Part shown: positions 9,872 through 19,828 of the stretch, one piece after another
Numbering within the stretch: position 1 is the first letter of the stretch
How the letters are laid out: each line of letters begins with the position of its first letter
NCBI GenBank assembly: GCA_039583875.1
Contig: CM077164.1
Span: 67,549,628-67,613,627, forward strand
DNA: 64,000 bases
Direction: 5' to 3'
Source: Platanthera guangdongensis
Lineage: Eukaryota > Streptophyta > Magnoliopsida > Asparagales > Orchidaceae
The notes under the pieces: generated by a model
Database searches by the model: none
What the model was told of the DNA's origin: nothing
Seen by the model: the letters and a program-made list of their open reading frames with translations, nothing else
Made by a program: the position numbers and the translations under genes

Positions 9872-12181
9872 TGTAACATCCGCTATCCGTCACATAGCAT
9901 AAAGCAGTAGGTCCGGCCGGGGCCCGACGCCGTATGCCACAGACAGACCGGGTGGTTACTTATGGAAACCATCCAACCAATCTCAACGTCCTACACAGAG
10001 CATTCTAGCGGAAGCAGTTTATAAAAGTTGTAAACAAGAACCCAGCATCAAAGCACGAATGTCCACTAATACAAAATAGGAATGTTATACAAAATACCCA
10101 AAACAAGCCTTAAGGCCTTACAAAATGTTTCACTTGAATATTACATGTTTTACAAACCACGGCACGCAGGCCGGTCATACATGAATAAAACAGTAAACAC
10201 TTCCATTTGGGCCTTCGAGGGCCGGCTTCGCAAAAAGGGCTTTAGCCCGCTATTGATCGCTTGGTCCAGCTGCACCTGCAAGCAACAAACCACCGCACGG
10301 TGGCAAAACAAGGCAACGGTCAGCAATGCTGACCAAATTATAACGATCCCGCCCCCAACTCGGGGTGGCGATGCTCCTTCCCTGCATTTCTTTAGCATAA
10401 GCGAGCAATTTAATATCAATAGCCAATTCATCACAGACGTTGGCTCGCACGGCCACACGCCCTGTGCTCTCAGGGCACATTCTCGGTGAACCAGTCGATG
10501 TCACGTCAATTAAAGCCATTGACATTCCGGACTCACCACCGCCACTTGGACGGCCAAACCTATGAGCAATTTGTCTTCCTGGCCTGGGTCACGACAATTT
10601 AAGCCATTGACCGCCGAAGACCCTACTCTATGCCAACGGTAAGTGTTACGTGCCTTTAGGTCTCTTTAACCGAACGACATAGAACGGGTACGGTTCCATC
10701 TAACACGTGCTCACATCGCAATGACAATTTAAGCCATTTGCGCGGGTCAAACTTCCGCCGAGTCCCATTTCCATCACAAGTCACATAACTCAGTTATGTT
10801 CAAGTTGGCTCTCAAGCCACCAAGTTGGCAAGATCTCGTATCAGCCCAGTTTTCCGGGTGCACCTTTGGGTTAGTCCCCAAGGCTCCCTGCTGCAATCTA
10901 CCGCGTAGAAAACCCGAAAAACAACCAATAGCACGGAGTCTTCTCCGGCATTATGCAATGCAACATCACTGATCCAGACCAACAAGTCCGGATAGGCTTC
11001 ACAGATCATGCCTATGTCCGTTCTCGCTTACGGACTCTAAAAAACGGGGACTTCACATATCTACCCGAAGGAACGCCTCCAACTTTTCGCAAACTCGCGA
11101 GAGCGGGCTTCCTATGCAAAGAAAGAGAGCTACTCATGCTCAAGATGAGGATCATTACCCTTGCGTTCCTCTTTGGGGCCATGGAAAAGTAATCGGATGA
11201 AAACCACCGCACTAGCGTTGCCTCCGTGGATCCGGAGTCGGCTCGCGATTCGGAGCTCCGAAGCTCCTCCAATGGCGGGATCTAGCTCCTTCTTCCTCCC
11301 TTGGCTCTCCTCTCTCTCTAAGGCTTTAGAAAGAGAACACTTAAGAAAAAGTAAGGGTTTTGAATGCCCAAACCCGGGTATATCCCTCAAGGAACAACCC
11401 CCAGCCGTTGGATCTCAAAATAAGGAAACGAACGGCTTTGATTCGGGGCTGAAATGCCCAATCTGGACCGAACACGGCCTGGCACACGCCCGTGTCCAGG
11501 GCCGTGTGCCTCATTCGCCGTCAAAATCGAATCTCCTGGAACCTCACACGGGTATCGAACACGCCCGTGTTCGAGCTGACACGCCCGTGTTCCACGTAAC
11601 ACGGCCGTGTGGCCGGCCGTGTACCCCATGATTTTTCCCCAAAATCAACCCGAGCACTGCACGGGTTCTAGGACATGCCCGTGTCCTTACCCGTGTCACC
11701 TTGACACGCCTGGACCCCAGGCCGTGTACACGGTCTCGACATTTCGTCGAGCGAAAATCGTCGATCTGATGACACGGCCTTGGACACGCCCGTGTCCTAG
11801 GCCGTGTGCCTTGTCTCGACGAATCATCGAGTAAAGCTCGTCGACTCCCCGGGACGATCGTCGAGACACGTCGACACGCCCTGCGACACGCCCGTGTCGC
11901 AGGCCGTGTGCCTTGTCTCGACGCATCGTCGAGCGAATCTCATCGACTCCGCGACTAAGTGTCGACACGGGTTCGACACGCCCTGCGACATACCCGTGTC
12001 GCAGGCCGTGTGCCCAGTCTCAACGAATCGTCCAGAGAATCTCGACGACTTCGCGGCTAAGTGTCGACACGGGTCGACACGAACTGGGACACGCCCGTAT
12101 CCCAGGCCGTGTGCCTGCTGCCAGAACCCAAACTGGCCCAAAACGTCCCCCCTTCGCTCCTTTGAGTTTCTGGGCGTTACA
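9872..12181 (-). repeat. 3' LTR of chromovirus A
   Basis: TGTAACATCC...GGGCGTTACA as written; 2310 bp. It contains ACACGCCCGTGT-type palindromes from about 11470 to 12120, mixed with TCGACGA and GTGTCGACAC words. Confidence 0.93.
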
Positions 12182-12203
12182 ACTCTCCCCCTCTTAAAAG
12201 AAT
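12182..12203 (-). promoter_or_regulatory. polypurine tract of chromovirus A
   Basis: Minus strand TTTTAAGAGGGGGAGAGT immediately before the 3' LTR start TGTAACGCCC. Confidence 0.8.
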
Positions 12204-14963
12204 TTCGCCCACGAAATTACATAAAGGAAAGAAATGTACAAAACCAAAATTTGTACCTGAGCGGAACAACTCCGGATACTCGTCAAGCATAGTCTGCTCT
12301 CTCTCCCAAGAGAGCTCCTCACGACCGCAATTGTCCCACCGGACCTTGACCATCTTGATCTCTTTATTACGTAGCCGCTTGACCTCCGAGTCCTCAATCC
12401 GCACGGGCTTGACCTTTGTCGTTAGCCCACTATCCACCGGCACTTGATCGACCGCGGTCACTTGAGTAGGCTCTTGCACCGCCTTCCGAAGCACCAAAAT
12501 GTGGAATACATCGTGTAAACCACTAAGCTCCACTGAAAGCTTCAACCTATAGGGCGCTTCACCAACTCGCTCCAGAACCTCAAATGGTCCAAGGTATCTT
12601 GGGCTTAGCTTTTTCAATCGCCGCACCCGCGAGACACCCTTGAACGGCTTGAGATTTAAGTATACATAATCGCCCACAGCGAACTCCACGTTCCTGTGCT
12701 TGGCATTATAGTACTTTGCTTGCCGGTCCTGAGCGATAAGCAACCTCTCCCGAATGGTTCTCACCAAAGAAGTAGCATCATCCACTTCCGATCGCTTATA
12801 CAACTTTGACTCACCCGTTTCTAACCAAGACAACGGCGTGCGACATCTTCTACCGTATAGGGCCTCGAAAGGCGCCATCTGAATACTCGCTTGGTAGCTG
12901 TTGTTGTAGGCGAACTCCACCAAATAAAGATGGTCTTCCCATTGCTTTCCAAAATCAGAGACACACATGCGAAGCATGTCTTCCATGGTTCTATTGACCC
13001 TCTCGGTCTACCCATCCGTTTGCGGATGGAAGGCTGTGCTGAATTTCAGCTTTGTTCCCAACATTTGCTGCACAAGCATCCAATCATTGGACGTGAACCG
13101 CCCATCTCGGTACCTCACGATGCTGCGGGGCACACCATGAAGCCGTACTATGTTATCCACATAAAGCTTTGCCAACTTCTCCACCGGATCATCCTTCCTA
13201 TGCGGAATAAAATGCGACACCTTCGTTAATCGATCAACAACTACCCAAATGGCGTCGTTCCCCTTTTGCGACCTTGGTAAACCGTGCACAAAGTCCATAG
13301 AGATGTCGTCGAATTTCCACTCCGGAATAGGCAAGGACTTAAGAAATCCTCCCGGCTTTTGGCACTCCGCCTTTACTAAGGCGCAAGTTTGGCACTTCGC
13401 TACGTATAGAGCCACATCCTTTTTCAAACCCGGCCACCAAAACAGTTTCTTCATATCACGGTACATCTTCGTGCTCCCCGGGTGAATCGAGTACTTGGTA
13501 TGGTGTGCCTCGTACAACAACTCCACCCGCAAATTGCCCACACTTGGGACGCACAAACGACCGCCTTTCCAAAGCAACCCGTCCTCCACGACGAATTAGG
13601 AATTTGACCGATCCAGAGCCTCTACCATGAACTGCTTCATATGGGCATCCATATCCAAAGCCTGCCGAATATGATTAGCCAGGTCATATTGGATTTCAGT
13701 CCAATTCAGAACTGCTTCAGCACCTGATTGTCTGTCCACACAGACAATCTCCAACGCCTCCAACTCTCGCACCAACCTCTCATCGTGCACCGATAGCCAA
13801 TTGGCTTGAGCTGGGGCTCGGCGACTCAACGCGTCCGCAACCGCATTCCCTTTGCCAGGCACGTAATGGATCTTGAACGTATAGTCCCCCAGGAACTTCA
13901 TCCTTCTACGCTGCCGCATATTCAGATCTTTCTGATCAATAAGATACTTCAGGCTCTTGTGATCGGTGTAGATATCAATCTTCACACCGTACAAGTAGTG
14001 CCTCCACAGCTTCAAAGCAAAAATCACGGCCGCTAACTCCAAGTCATGGACCGGATAATTCCTCTCGTGCACTTTTAGATGTCTCGAGCCATAAGCTGTC
14101 ACGCTTCCGTGCTGCAGTAGCACGCAACCCAAACCGCTGCCTGAAGCATCGCTATATATCTCATAGCCTTCGGTCCCAACCAGCGAACTCAGCACAGGCG
14201 CTGTGGTCAACCGACACTTCAACTCCTCAAAAGCTCGTGCGCACTCCGACGTCCAAACGAACTTATGCTCCTTCCTCGTCAATGTAGTGAGAGGTAACGC
14301 TATCCGCGAGAAGTTCTCTACGAAGCGCCTATAATAGCCGGCAAGCCCCAGAAAACTCCGGACTTTCGCTACAGTAGCGAGCTCAGGCCACTCCCGTATC
14401 GCAACAATCTTCGCCGGATCCACAGCAATACCCTCTCCACTTACTATATGCCCGAGGAACGCCACTGAGGATAGCCAAAACTCGCACTTCGAGAACTTGA
14501 CATACAACTGATTTTTCCTTAGCGTTTCCAACACCAAATGAAGATGCTTGAAGTGATCTTCCTCACTTTGCGAGTACACAAAAATATCGTCGATGAAGAC
14601 GATCACGAAATGGTCCAAGTACTCCCTGAAGGTCCTGTTCATCAAATCCATGAACACTGACGGCACATTAGTCAGCCCAAACGACATGACCGTAAACTCA
14701 TAATGCCCGTATCTCGTACTAAACGCTGTCTTCGGGATATCACTCTCCCTTATTCGCAGCTGATAGTAACCAGCCTTGAGATCTAACTTTGAGTACACCG
14801 TCGACCCGACTAACTGATCAAAAAGATCATCAATCCGGTGGATCGGGTACTTGTTCTTCTCTGTCAGCTTGTTTAGCTCCCGATAATCAATACATAGCCT
14901 CAAGCTTCCGTCCTTCTTCTTAACAAAGAGGACCGGTGCGCTCCAAGGCGAAGAACTCGGGCG

Positions 14964-14968
14964 CACAT
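14964..14968. other. target-site duplication CACAT, left copy
   Basis: CACAT before TGTTGAAATTTG at 14969, repeated at 42320-42324. Joining across it restores the chromovirus A pol frame. Confidence 0.9.
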
Positions 14969-16638
14969 TGTTGAAATTTGTGAAGTGGATGTGGGTGACG
15001 GGACAGGCCGGGCGGCCTGGGGCGGACAGCTTTGGCAGACTAAGCGGACTGGGCGGACTGAGATCTACGGCCTGGTGGAAGGTCTAGTGGAAAGCCAGTT
15101 GTTCTTCTGAGCTGTTTGCACGGGTTGAGTCCGCGGACTATGCGGCCTGGTTTCTGCGGATAGGGTGTTTGCTGATTGGCTTTGCCAAGGAGCGGCCTGA
15201 GCGGATAAAGGCTTGCGGTCTGGTGCATTGCTCAGTGGCCGCGTGTGCAAGTTTGTGCTGATAGGCGGCTCGTGTCCGCGGGTAGCTTGCGGACTGGAGT
15301 GTCCGCGGTGTGGGTTGTTGCGGACTGGGCTTGGAGCTTGGCTGAGGCCTTGTCGAGCTCTGGTGGCACAGCAGGCGATTTGTTGTGGAGGTCGTTTGGC
15401 GGACTGAGTTTGGAGTCTGGGGTTGGCTGCTGTTTTGGACAGAAGTGCGAGGAGCTCGCGGACTGATGGTGGTCTGTGCTAGGGTGTTTGGCGGATGGGA
15501 ATTTGAGTCCGCCATGCTCGCATTGTCCCTTGATGGTTTTGGACTTGGTCACACTTTGTGCCAAGGCCATGGTGTCCGCGGTATTCGCCAAGTCCGCTGT
15601 GACCGAGCGGACTGTTGCTGTCTTCCTTTGGTCGTGGACTTGTGGCGGATTGAGGTGTGAGTCTTGCGGACTGCCTCGGGTTGGTGCGGACTGCCATTGA
15701 AGGGGGTTGCTGTCTTGCAGTGGTTGGAGCTTTGCGGGCTGATGCCTTGTCCGCATAGCTTGGGCGGACTGGAGAGGGTTCGCCAATGGTTGCCTTGCTC
15801 CTTGCGGTTTTCCTTGGTATCCGGCTAAGTCCATGCGGACTCGGCGGACGGTGTTTTTTTGCTATCGCGCGGGCTGGGGTGGTGACACTATCTCTAGGGC
15901 GGTGACCACACTCCTCACCTCACCTATAAATAGGATGCCCCTGGCACATCTACAGTAACTTGAGTTAACAGTAAGTTGGGGTGTGCAAGGAGCTGCGGTC
16001 TGAGTTTTCCAGTCCGCGCGGATTGTTTCAGGCTGACGGTTTGATGTGTGCATGTCGCGCGGATAGCTTCAAGGAGCCAGGAGTTTGGCTGTGACTTCGG
16101 TCAAGTGCTTGGAAGTGTGCGGTCTCTGCGGACTCAGCAGGAGGTCGCTCTGCGGCTTGTCAATTCTGTTTCATCTTTGCCAGCTTCAATAACCTGTCCG
16201 CCGGCTTCAGGCGGGTAGGGGTGTTCCTCAGTTCAAGTTCAGCAGGAGGCGAATAACGGTGTGTCTGCGCGGCCTCGCGGCTTCGGCGGACTCCGTGTCT
16301 ATTCGGCGGATTGCAGCATAGCTTGGGCGTGCTCAGCGGACTCGGCGACCTCGGCGACCTCGCGGTCTCGGCGGACTCGGGTGCTGTCCGCCCGGCTTGT
16401 TTTTTGGTGCTTCTGTTTTCAGCTGTTATACTAGCGAAATCATGTCTCGCTGTGTATGCCTCGCATTGTAAAGAAGTGAATGAATAATAGACCTGCTTGT
16501 GCTTCCATTGTTTGTTGGGATTTACCTTTGTACCTCTAGTCCTTGGTTTCCGCTGGTTCAACGTGCGAACTGGGTAGTTCCGAAGATATTAATTTGGCAT
16601 TTGGGCTATCTTGCTGACCACGTTGAGAAAATTTAACA
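14969..16638 (+). repeat. 5' LTR of the inner copia element
   Basis: TGTTGAAATTTG...AAATTTAACA, 1670 bp. It is filled with GCGGACT and AGTCCGC words, some joined as the palindrome GTCCGCGGAC. TATAAATA lies at 15925-15932 after the dense part, so the words occupy U3. Confidence 0.92.
15925..15932 (+). promoter_or_regulatory. TATA box of the inner copia 5' LTR
   Basis: CCTATAAATAGG following the GCGGACT-rich U3 block. A second copy of the same context occurs at 18215-18222 in the internal region. Confidence 0.75.
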
Positions 16639-16655
16639 TGTTATCAGAGGGAGGT
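16639..16655 (+). promoter_or_regulatory. primer-binding site of the inner copia element
   Basis: TGTTATCAGAGGGAGG directly after the LTR end TTTAACA. It is close to the TGGTATCAGAG initiator-tRNA-Met site, with one change in its first bases. Confidence 0.7.
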
Positions 16656-16770
16656 TGTTGAGGTTCAGTTGCGTGAGCGGAAGTCAGCCAGTGTTGTTAC
16701 TCAGTGATTGAGTGGTGATCAACCTGTGTTGTTGCTCGGAGCTGCTGAAAGGTTTCCAACAGGTGTTGCA

Positions 16771-17334
16771 ATGGAAGGGAGCTTAGCAAGAGGTCTGGGC
16801 ATTGAACTCTTAACGCCGACTAACTTCAAGAAGTGTAAGTCGTGCATGAAGAGCTTTCTTCTTGGCGAGGACCTTTGGGAGGTTGTATGCGGAGCAGGAA
16901 GACAAGAGGATACTGTTGGCAATGCTGAGGCGATGAGAGCTTGGAAGGAGGCAAATGCGAAAGCGGAGTCTATTCTCAAGCAGGTGATCTCATCGGAGCT
17001 CTTGGACCACATCAGTGGATGTCGGTCAGCTGCGGAGGTTTGGACTTCCCTTGATGGGTTGTTCAGGAAGGAGGTGAAGATTGCTGCGGAAGTTGGTCCC
17101 TCTACTTCATATCAGGAAGAAAGGAGTGTTTCTCCTAGGCGTGATAGGAAGAGGAAGGAAGGACCAAGGTGCTATAAATGCAAGCAGCAAGGTCATCTTC
17201 GGAAGGAGTGCAAGGTTGTCTTGCTCTCGCCGAACGTAGCTCATATAGGGAGGAAGGAGAAGAACGTGGTTGGGATATCAACTAGTTCTGGAGTTGATCG
17301 GATGAATGCCAGTGATAGTGCAGCAGGCGGTTGA
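16771..17334 (+). CDS. copia gag (shortened) with zinc knuckle
   Basis: The first ATG in frame is at 16771 (MEGSLARGLG); 187 codons. It has the copia capsid pattern (FKKCKSCMKSFLLGEDLWEVV, then ILKQVISSELLDHI and AAEVWTSLDGLF), then abruptly a basic stretch and the knuckle CYKCKQQGHLRKEC, ending with a stop at 17332-17334. A full copia capsid has about 100 more residues between the two parts, so an in-frame internal deletion is likely. The product would be an RNA-binding capsid-like protein. No protease follows. Still open, but the element lacks pol. Confidence 0.7.
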   Translation: MEGSLARGLGIELLTPTNFKKCKSCMKSFLLGEDLWEVVCGAGRQEDTVGNAEAMRAWKEANAKAESILKQVISSELLDHISGCRSAAEVWTSLDGLFRKEVKIAAEVGPSTSYQEERSVSPRRDRKRKEGPRCYKCKQQGHLRKECKVVLLSPNVAHIGRKEKNVVGISTSSGVDRMNASDSAAGG

Positions 17335-18339
17335 CTCCCAGGAAGTAACCGGGCGGATAGAAATGCTATCCGCGGAGTCCGGCATAAAGCGGACTGAAGA
17401 ACTGGAGCTCGGCAGACCGGTTTGGCAGTTGCCTTGGTCTTGCTCTGGTGCAGCGGGAAGCCGCAGAGACCGCCGGTCAGCGCGGACAGAAACTGGAGGT
17501 CGCCCGATATGGCAGGCTAGATCCAGTGTCCGCCAGTAAGTGCGGACTGGCCCTTGTGGCCAGTGGACTTTACTTTGTGTGATCTGAACCAAGTCCAGGA
17601 TGGCTCAGTCCGGGGAGATCACGCAGTGGAGCGCGGGCTGGTTTCTCAATCCGCCAAGCATAGTAGAAGTGCTGTTGCCTTGTTTGCTAGCTTGGGGAAA
17701 TGCGGACTGGAGAATTTCTTGTGCAGGAGCGTGCGGACTGGAGCTAGAGTCCGCTGAGTCCGGTTCAGCCTTGTGATGAGGTTATGGACTCAGGAGTTGC
17801 GGACTGGAGTCTGCTGTTAGCAGACTAGATTGGCGTGTCCGCTAAGTCCGGAGGTGCCTTGGCAATGAGGCAATGGACTTGGGATATGCGGACGGTAGCC
17901 GGGTGTCCGCTGAGTCCGGCAGGTGCCTTGATGGCGAGGCTGCGGGCTCGTGTTTTGCGGGCTGATGCCTTGTCCGCAGAATGGCGGACACGGCTGTTGT
18001 GGAGTCCGGCTGTGGTGGTCCTGGCTTGGCCTCTGGCGGCAAGGCGGGCTGGATATTGGAGTCCGGCCTTGGAGAAGCTGGGGCGGACTGGCTATCTGCA
18101 CAGGAGCGGCGAACTGAAATGTGTGTCCGCGGGCTGGCGGACATACTTGTTCTAGCTGCGGGATGTGGCGGTGATCCTATCGGCTAGGGCGGTGACCAAA
18201 CTCATCATCGTGCCTATAAATAGGACCCATGTCACATCAGGAGTAATGGACCTAGACCGAAGTTGTGCGGATAGTGCTGGAAAGCCAGGACTTGGCTCTG
18301 ATTGCGGTCAGGGACAGTGCGGACTCTGCGGTTAAGCAA
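17335..18339 (+). repeat. LTR-like block inside the inner copia element
   Basis: About 1 kb of GCGGACT/AGTCCGC-rich sequence, ending in CCTATAAATAGG at 18213-18224 and GGTCAGGGACAGTGCGG. It resembles the U3-plus-TATA part of this element's own LTR rather than pol, and replaces protease, integrase and RT. Probably the product of recombination or template switching. Confidence 0.65.
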
Positions 18340-18707
18340 CATGCGGTTTCAACCACGGAGGCGGAGTATAAGGCTTCGGCCTTGGCTGCTCGGGAAGCCG
18401 TTTGGTTAGGAGGCTTATAGAGGATGTTCATGAAGAAGTGCAAGGGCCTACTTTACTCCGGGGTGATAATGAGAGTGCTCTCAAACTGGTTAACAATCCA
18501 GTGTGTCACGCCAGGACCAAGCATATAGAGATTGATCACCACTTCATCAGGGAGAAGGTGTTGGAGGGGTCTCTGCTGGTCGGGCATGTTCAGAGTGAAG
18601 ATAATCTTGCTGACATCTTCACGAAGCCACTATCGAAGGGGCCCTTTGAACGCTTGCGCAGCTTGCTGGGCTTGGTCACCACTTCCCACTTCAAGGGGGA
18701 GTGTTGA
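18340..18707 (+). pseudogene. copia RNase H C-terminal remnant
   Basis: Begins with TTEAEYKASALAAREAVW, the usual RNase H motif of copia elements. After a small frame change it continues as RRLIEDVHEEV, LLRGDNESALKLVNNP, RTKHIEIDHHFIREKV and DIFTKPLSKGPFERLRSLLG. These are the last 120 or so residues of copia pol. The upstream 1,000 residues are absent. The stop codon TGA at 18705-18707 lies within the first bases of the 3' LTR. Confidence 0.88.
18692..18701 (+). promoter_or_regulatory. polypurine tract of the inner copia element
   Basis: CAAGGGGGAG immediately before TGTTGAAATTTG at 18702. Confidence 0.85.
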
Positions 18708-19263
18708 AATTTGTGAAGTGGAACTGGGTGACGGGACAGGCCGGGCGGCCTGGGGCGGACAGCTTTGGCGGACTAGGCGGACTGGGCGGACTGAGATCTG
18801 CGGCCTAGTGGAAGGTCTAGTGGAAAACCAGTTGTTCTTCTGAGCGGTTTGCACGGGTTGAGTCTGCGGACTATGCGGCCTGGTTTCTGCGGATAGGGTG
18901 TTTGCTGATTGGCTTTGCCAAGGAGCGGCCTGAGCGGATAAAGGCTTGCGGTCTGGTGCATTGCTCAGTGGCCGCGGGTGCAAGTTTGTGCTGATAGACA
19001 GTTTGGCTCGTGTCCGCGGGTAGCTTGTAGACTGGAGTGTTCGCGGTGTGGGCTGTTGTGGACTGGGCTTGGAGCTTGGCTGAGGCCTTGTCGAGCTCTG
19101 GTGGCACAGCAGGCGATTTGCTTTGGAGGTCGTTTGGCGGACTGAGTTTGGAGTCCGGGGTTGGCTGCTGTTTTGGACAGAAGTGCGAGGAGCTCGCGTA
19201 CTGATGATGGTCTGTGCTAGGGTGTTTGGCGGACGGGAATTTGAGTCCGCCATGCTCGCATTG
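18702..19263 (+). repeat. 3' LTR of the inner copia element, first segment
   Basis: Matches 14969-15529 with about 3-5% differences, up to GCTCGCATTG, where unrelated sequence (TGTAACGG) takes over. Confidence 0.9.
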
Positions 19264-19428
19264 TGTAACGGTCCAGGCCCATCCCATGGGAACCCGCTGG
19301 ACCACCAGCCTACCAGAGTCCAGACTCGGGCCCACTGCTGGTAGTCAGCCTATAACATTCAAGCCTGCAGGCCATGCACCCCAACCCCTCTCCGGCCTGT
19401 TTATCAGCACGGTAGGTTGTTGCCACTA

Positions 19429-19500
19429 GGTCTCGAACCCAGGACCTTGATAAGAGAGCTTTCCTCCACTCCCTCATCACCAATTGAGCTGCAGCTCAGT
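19429..19500 (-). other. tRNA-derived pol III promoter remnant
   Basis: On the minus strand, an A-box-like AGCTCAATTGG is followed about 45 bases later by a perfect B box GGTTCGAGACC (19439-19429). It is the head of a SINE-like sequence, not an intact tRNA gene: no acceptor stem closes around it. Confidence 0.6.
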
Positions 19501-19518
19501 TGGTGATGAGAGTTGAAA

Positions 19519-19593
19519 GAACTCCATAGTTAAGCGTGCTCGGGCTGGAGTAGTACTGGGATGGGTGACCTCCTGGGAAGTCCCCGTAGTGCG
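19519..19593 (+). pseudogene. 5S rRNA-derived segment (3' two thirds)
   Basis: Starts GAACTCCATAGTTAAGCGTG and includes GGATGGGTGACCTCCTGGGA and AAGTCC. These cover the A box, intermediate element and C box of the 5S internal promoter with few changes. The first roughly 37 bases of 5S rRNA are missing, so it cannot give a normal 5S rRNA. Confidence 0.85.
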
Positions 19594-19694
19594 GGCTTGA
19601 CTATCGAGTTTACCTCATCAAAGGGAGGCTGTGGCCACCAACAACCCGCCTGTGGAGGGAGAGGGGTTGGGGTGCTTGGGCTGCAGCCCGGTAG

Positions 19695-19828
19695 GGTCGC
19701 GGACTCGGGTGCTGTCCGCCCGGCTTGTTTTTTGGTGCTTCTGTTTTCAGCTGTTATACTAGCAAAATCATGTCTCGCTATGTATGCCTCGTATTGTAAA
19801 GAAGTGAATGAATAATAGATCTGCTTGT
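19695..19828 (+). repeat. 3' LTR of the inner copia element, second segment
   Basis: CGGACTCGGGTGCTGTCC onward matches 16375-16496 of the 5' LTR. It ends with CTTGT (19824-19828), the TSD of Sirevirus B. Confidence 0.88.
19824..19828. other. target-site duplication CTTGT, left copy
   Basis: CTTGT before TGAAAGATATGG, repeated at 42177-42181. The copia LTR reads through when the intervening DNA is removed. Confidence 0.9.

Larger units (their letters stand above)
12177..14968 (-). pseudogene. chromovirus A pol: RT, RNase H, integrase, chromodomain
   Basis: Reading down from 14968: RT with FIDDIFVYS (catalytic DD at about codons 125-127 of this segment), RNase H ([17 protein letters not shown], then [11 protein letters not shown]), integrase HHCC zinc domain (HHTKYSIHPGS...CQTCALVK), the catalytic core with MDFVHGLP and QTDG*TERVN, and a chromodomain-like C-terminus. 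Stops interrupt it near 13590, between RNase H and integrase, and near 13007, just before the catalytic Glu region. The second catalytic Asp is lost: RYRDGRF stands where copy B has SDRDGRF. The 5' end is cut by the copia insertion in the peptide [14 protein letters not shown]. The terminal stop TAA (12179-12177) is supplied by the LTR itself. Not functional as it stands. Confidence 0.93.
19264..19694 (+). mobile_element. 5S-rRNA-derived small element (Cassandra-like TRIM or SINE composite)
   Basis: A 431-bp block replaces about 840 bp of the LTR seen in the other copy (15530-16367). It starts TGTAACGGTCC and contains, in order: a minus-strand tRNA-like head with B box (19429-19439), a 38-bp near-perfect palindrome (19473-19510), and a 5S rRNA-derived piece (19519-19593). 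It ends with GGGTTGGGGTGCTTGGGCTG, which is also found in the cluster at 46736-47445. Cassandra terminal-repeat elements carry 5S RNA in their LTRs and are the nearest known match; the tRNA-like head suggests a SINE. Its exact ends and TSD are unclear because the host LTR also lost sequence here. Confidence 0.6.

Noticed and set aside
15138..15834. Long Ser/Gln/Pro/Thr-rich minus-strand ORFs in the copia LTR (also at 18630-19335)
   Set aside because: They are translations of the GCGGACT-rich LTR, present in both LTR copies, with no domain.
19519..19593. Intact 5S rRNA gene
   Set aside because: The first third of 5S rRNA is absent and the piece is embedded in a small repeat element.
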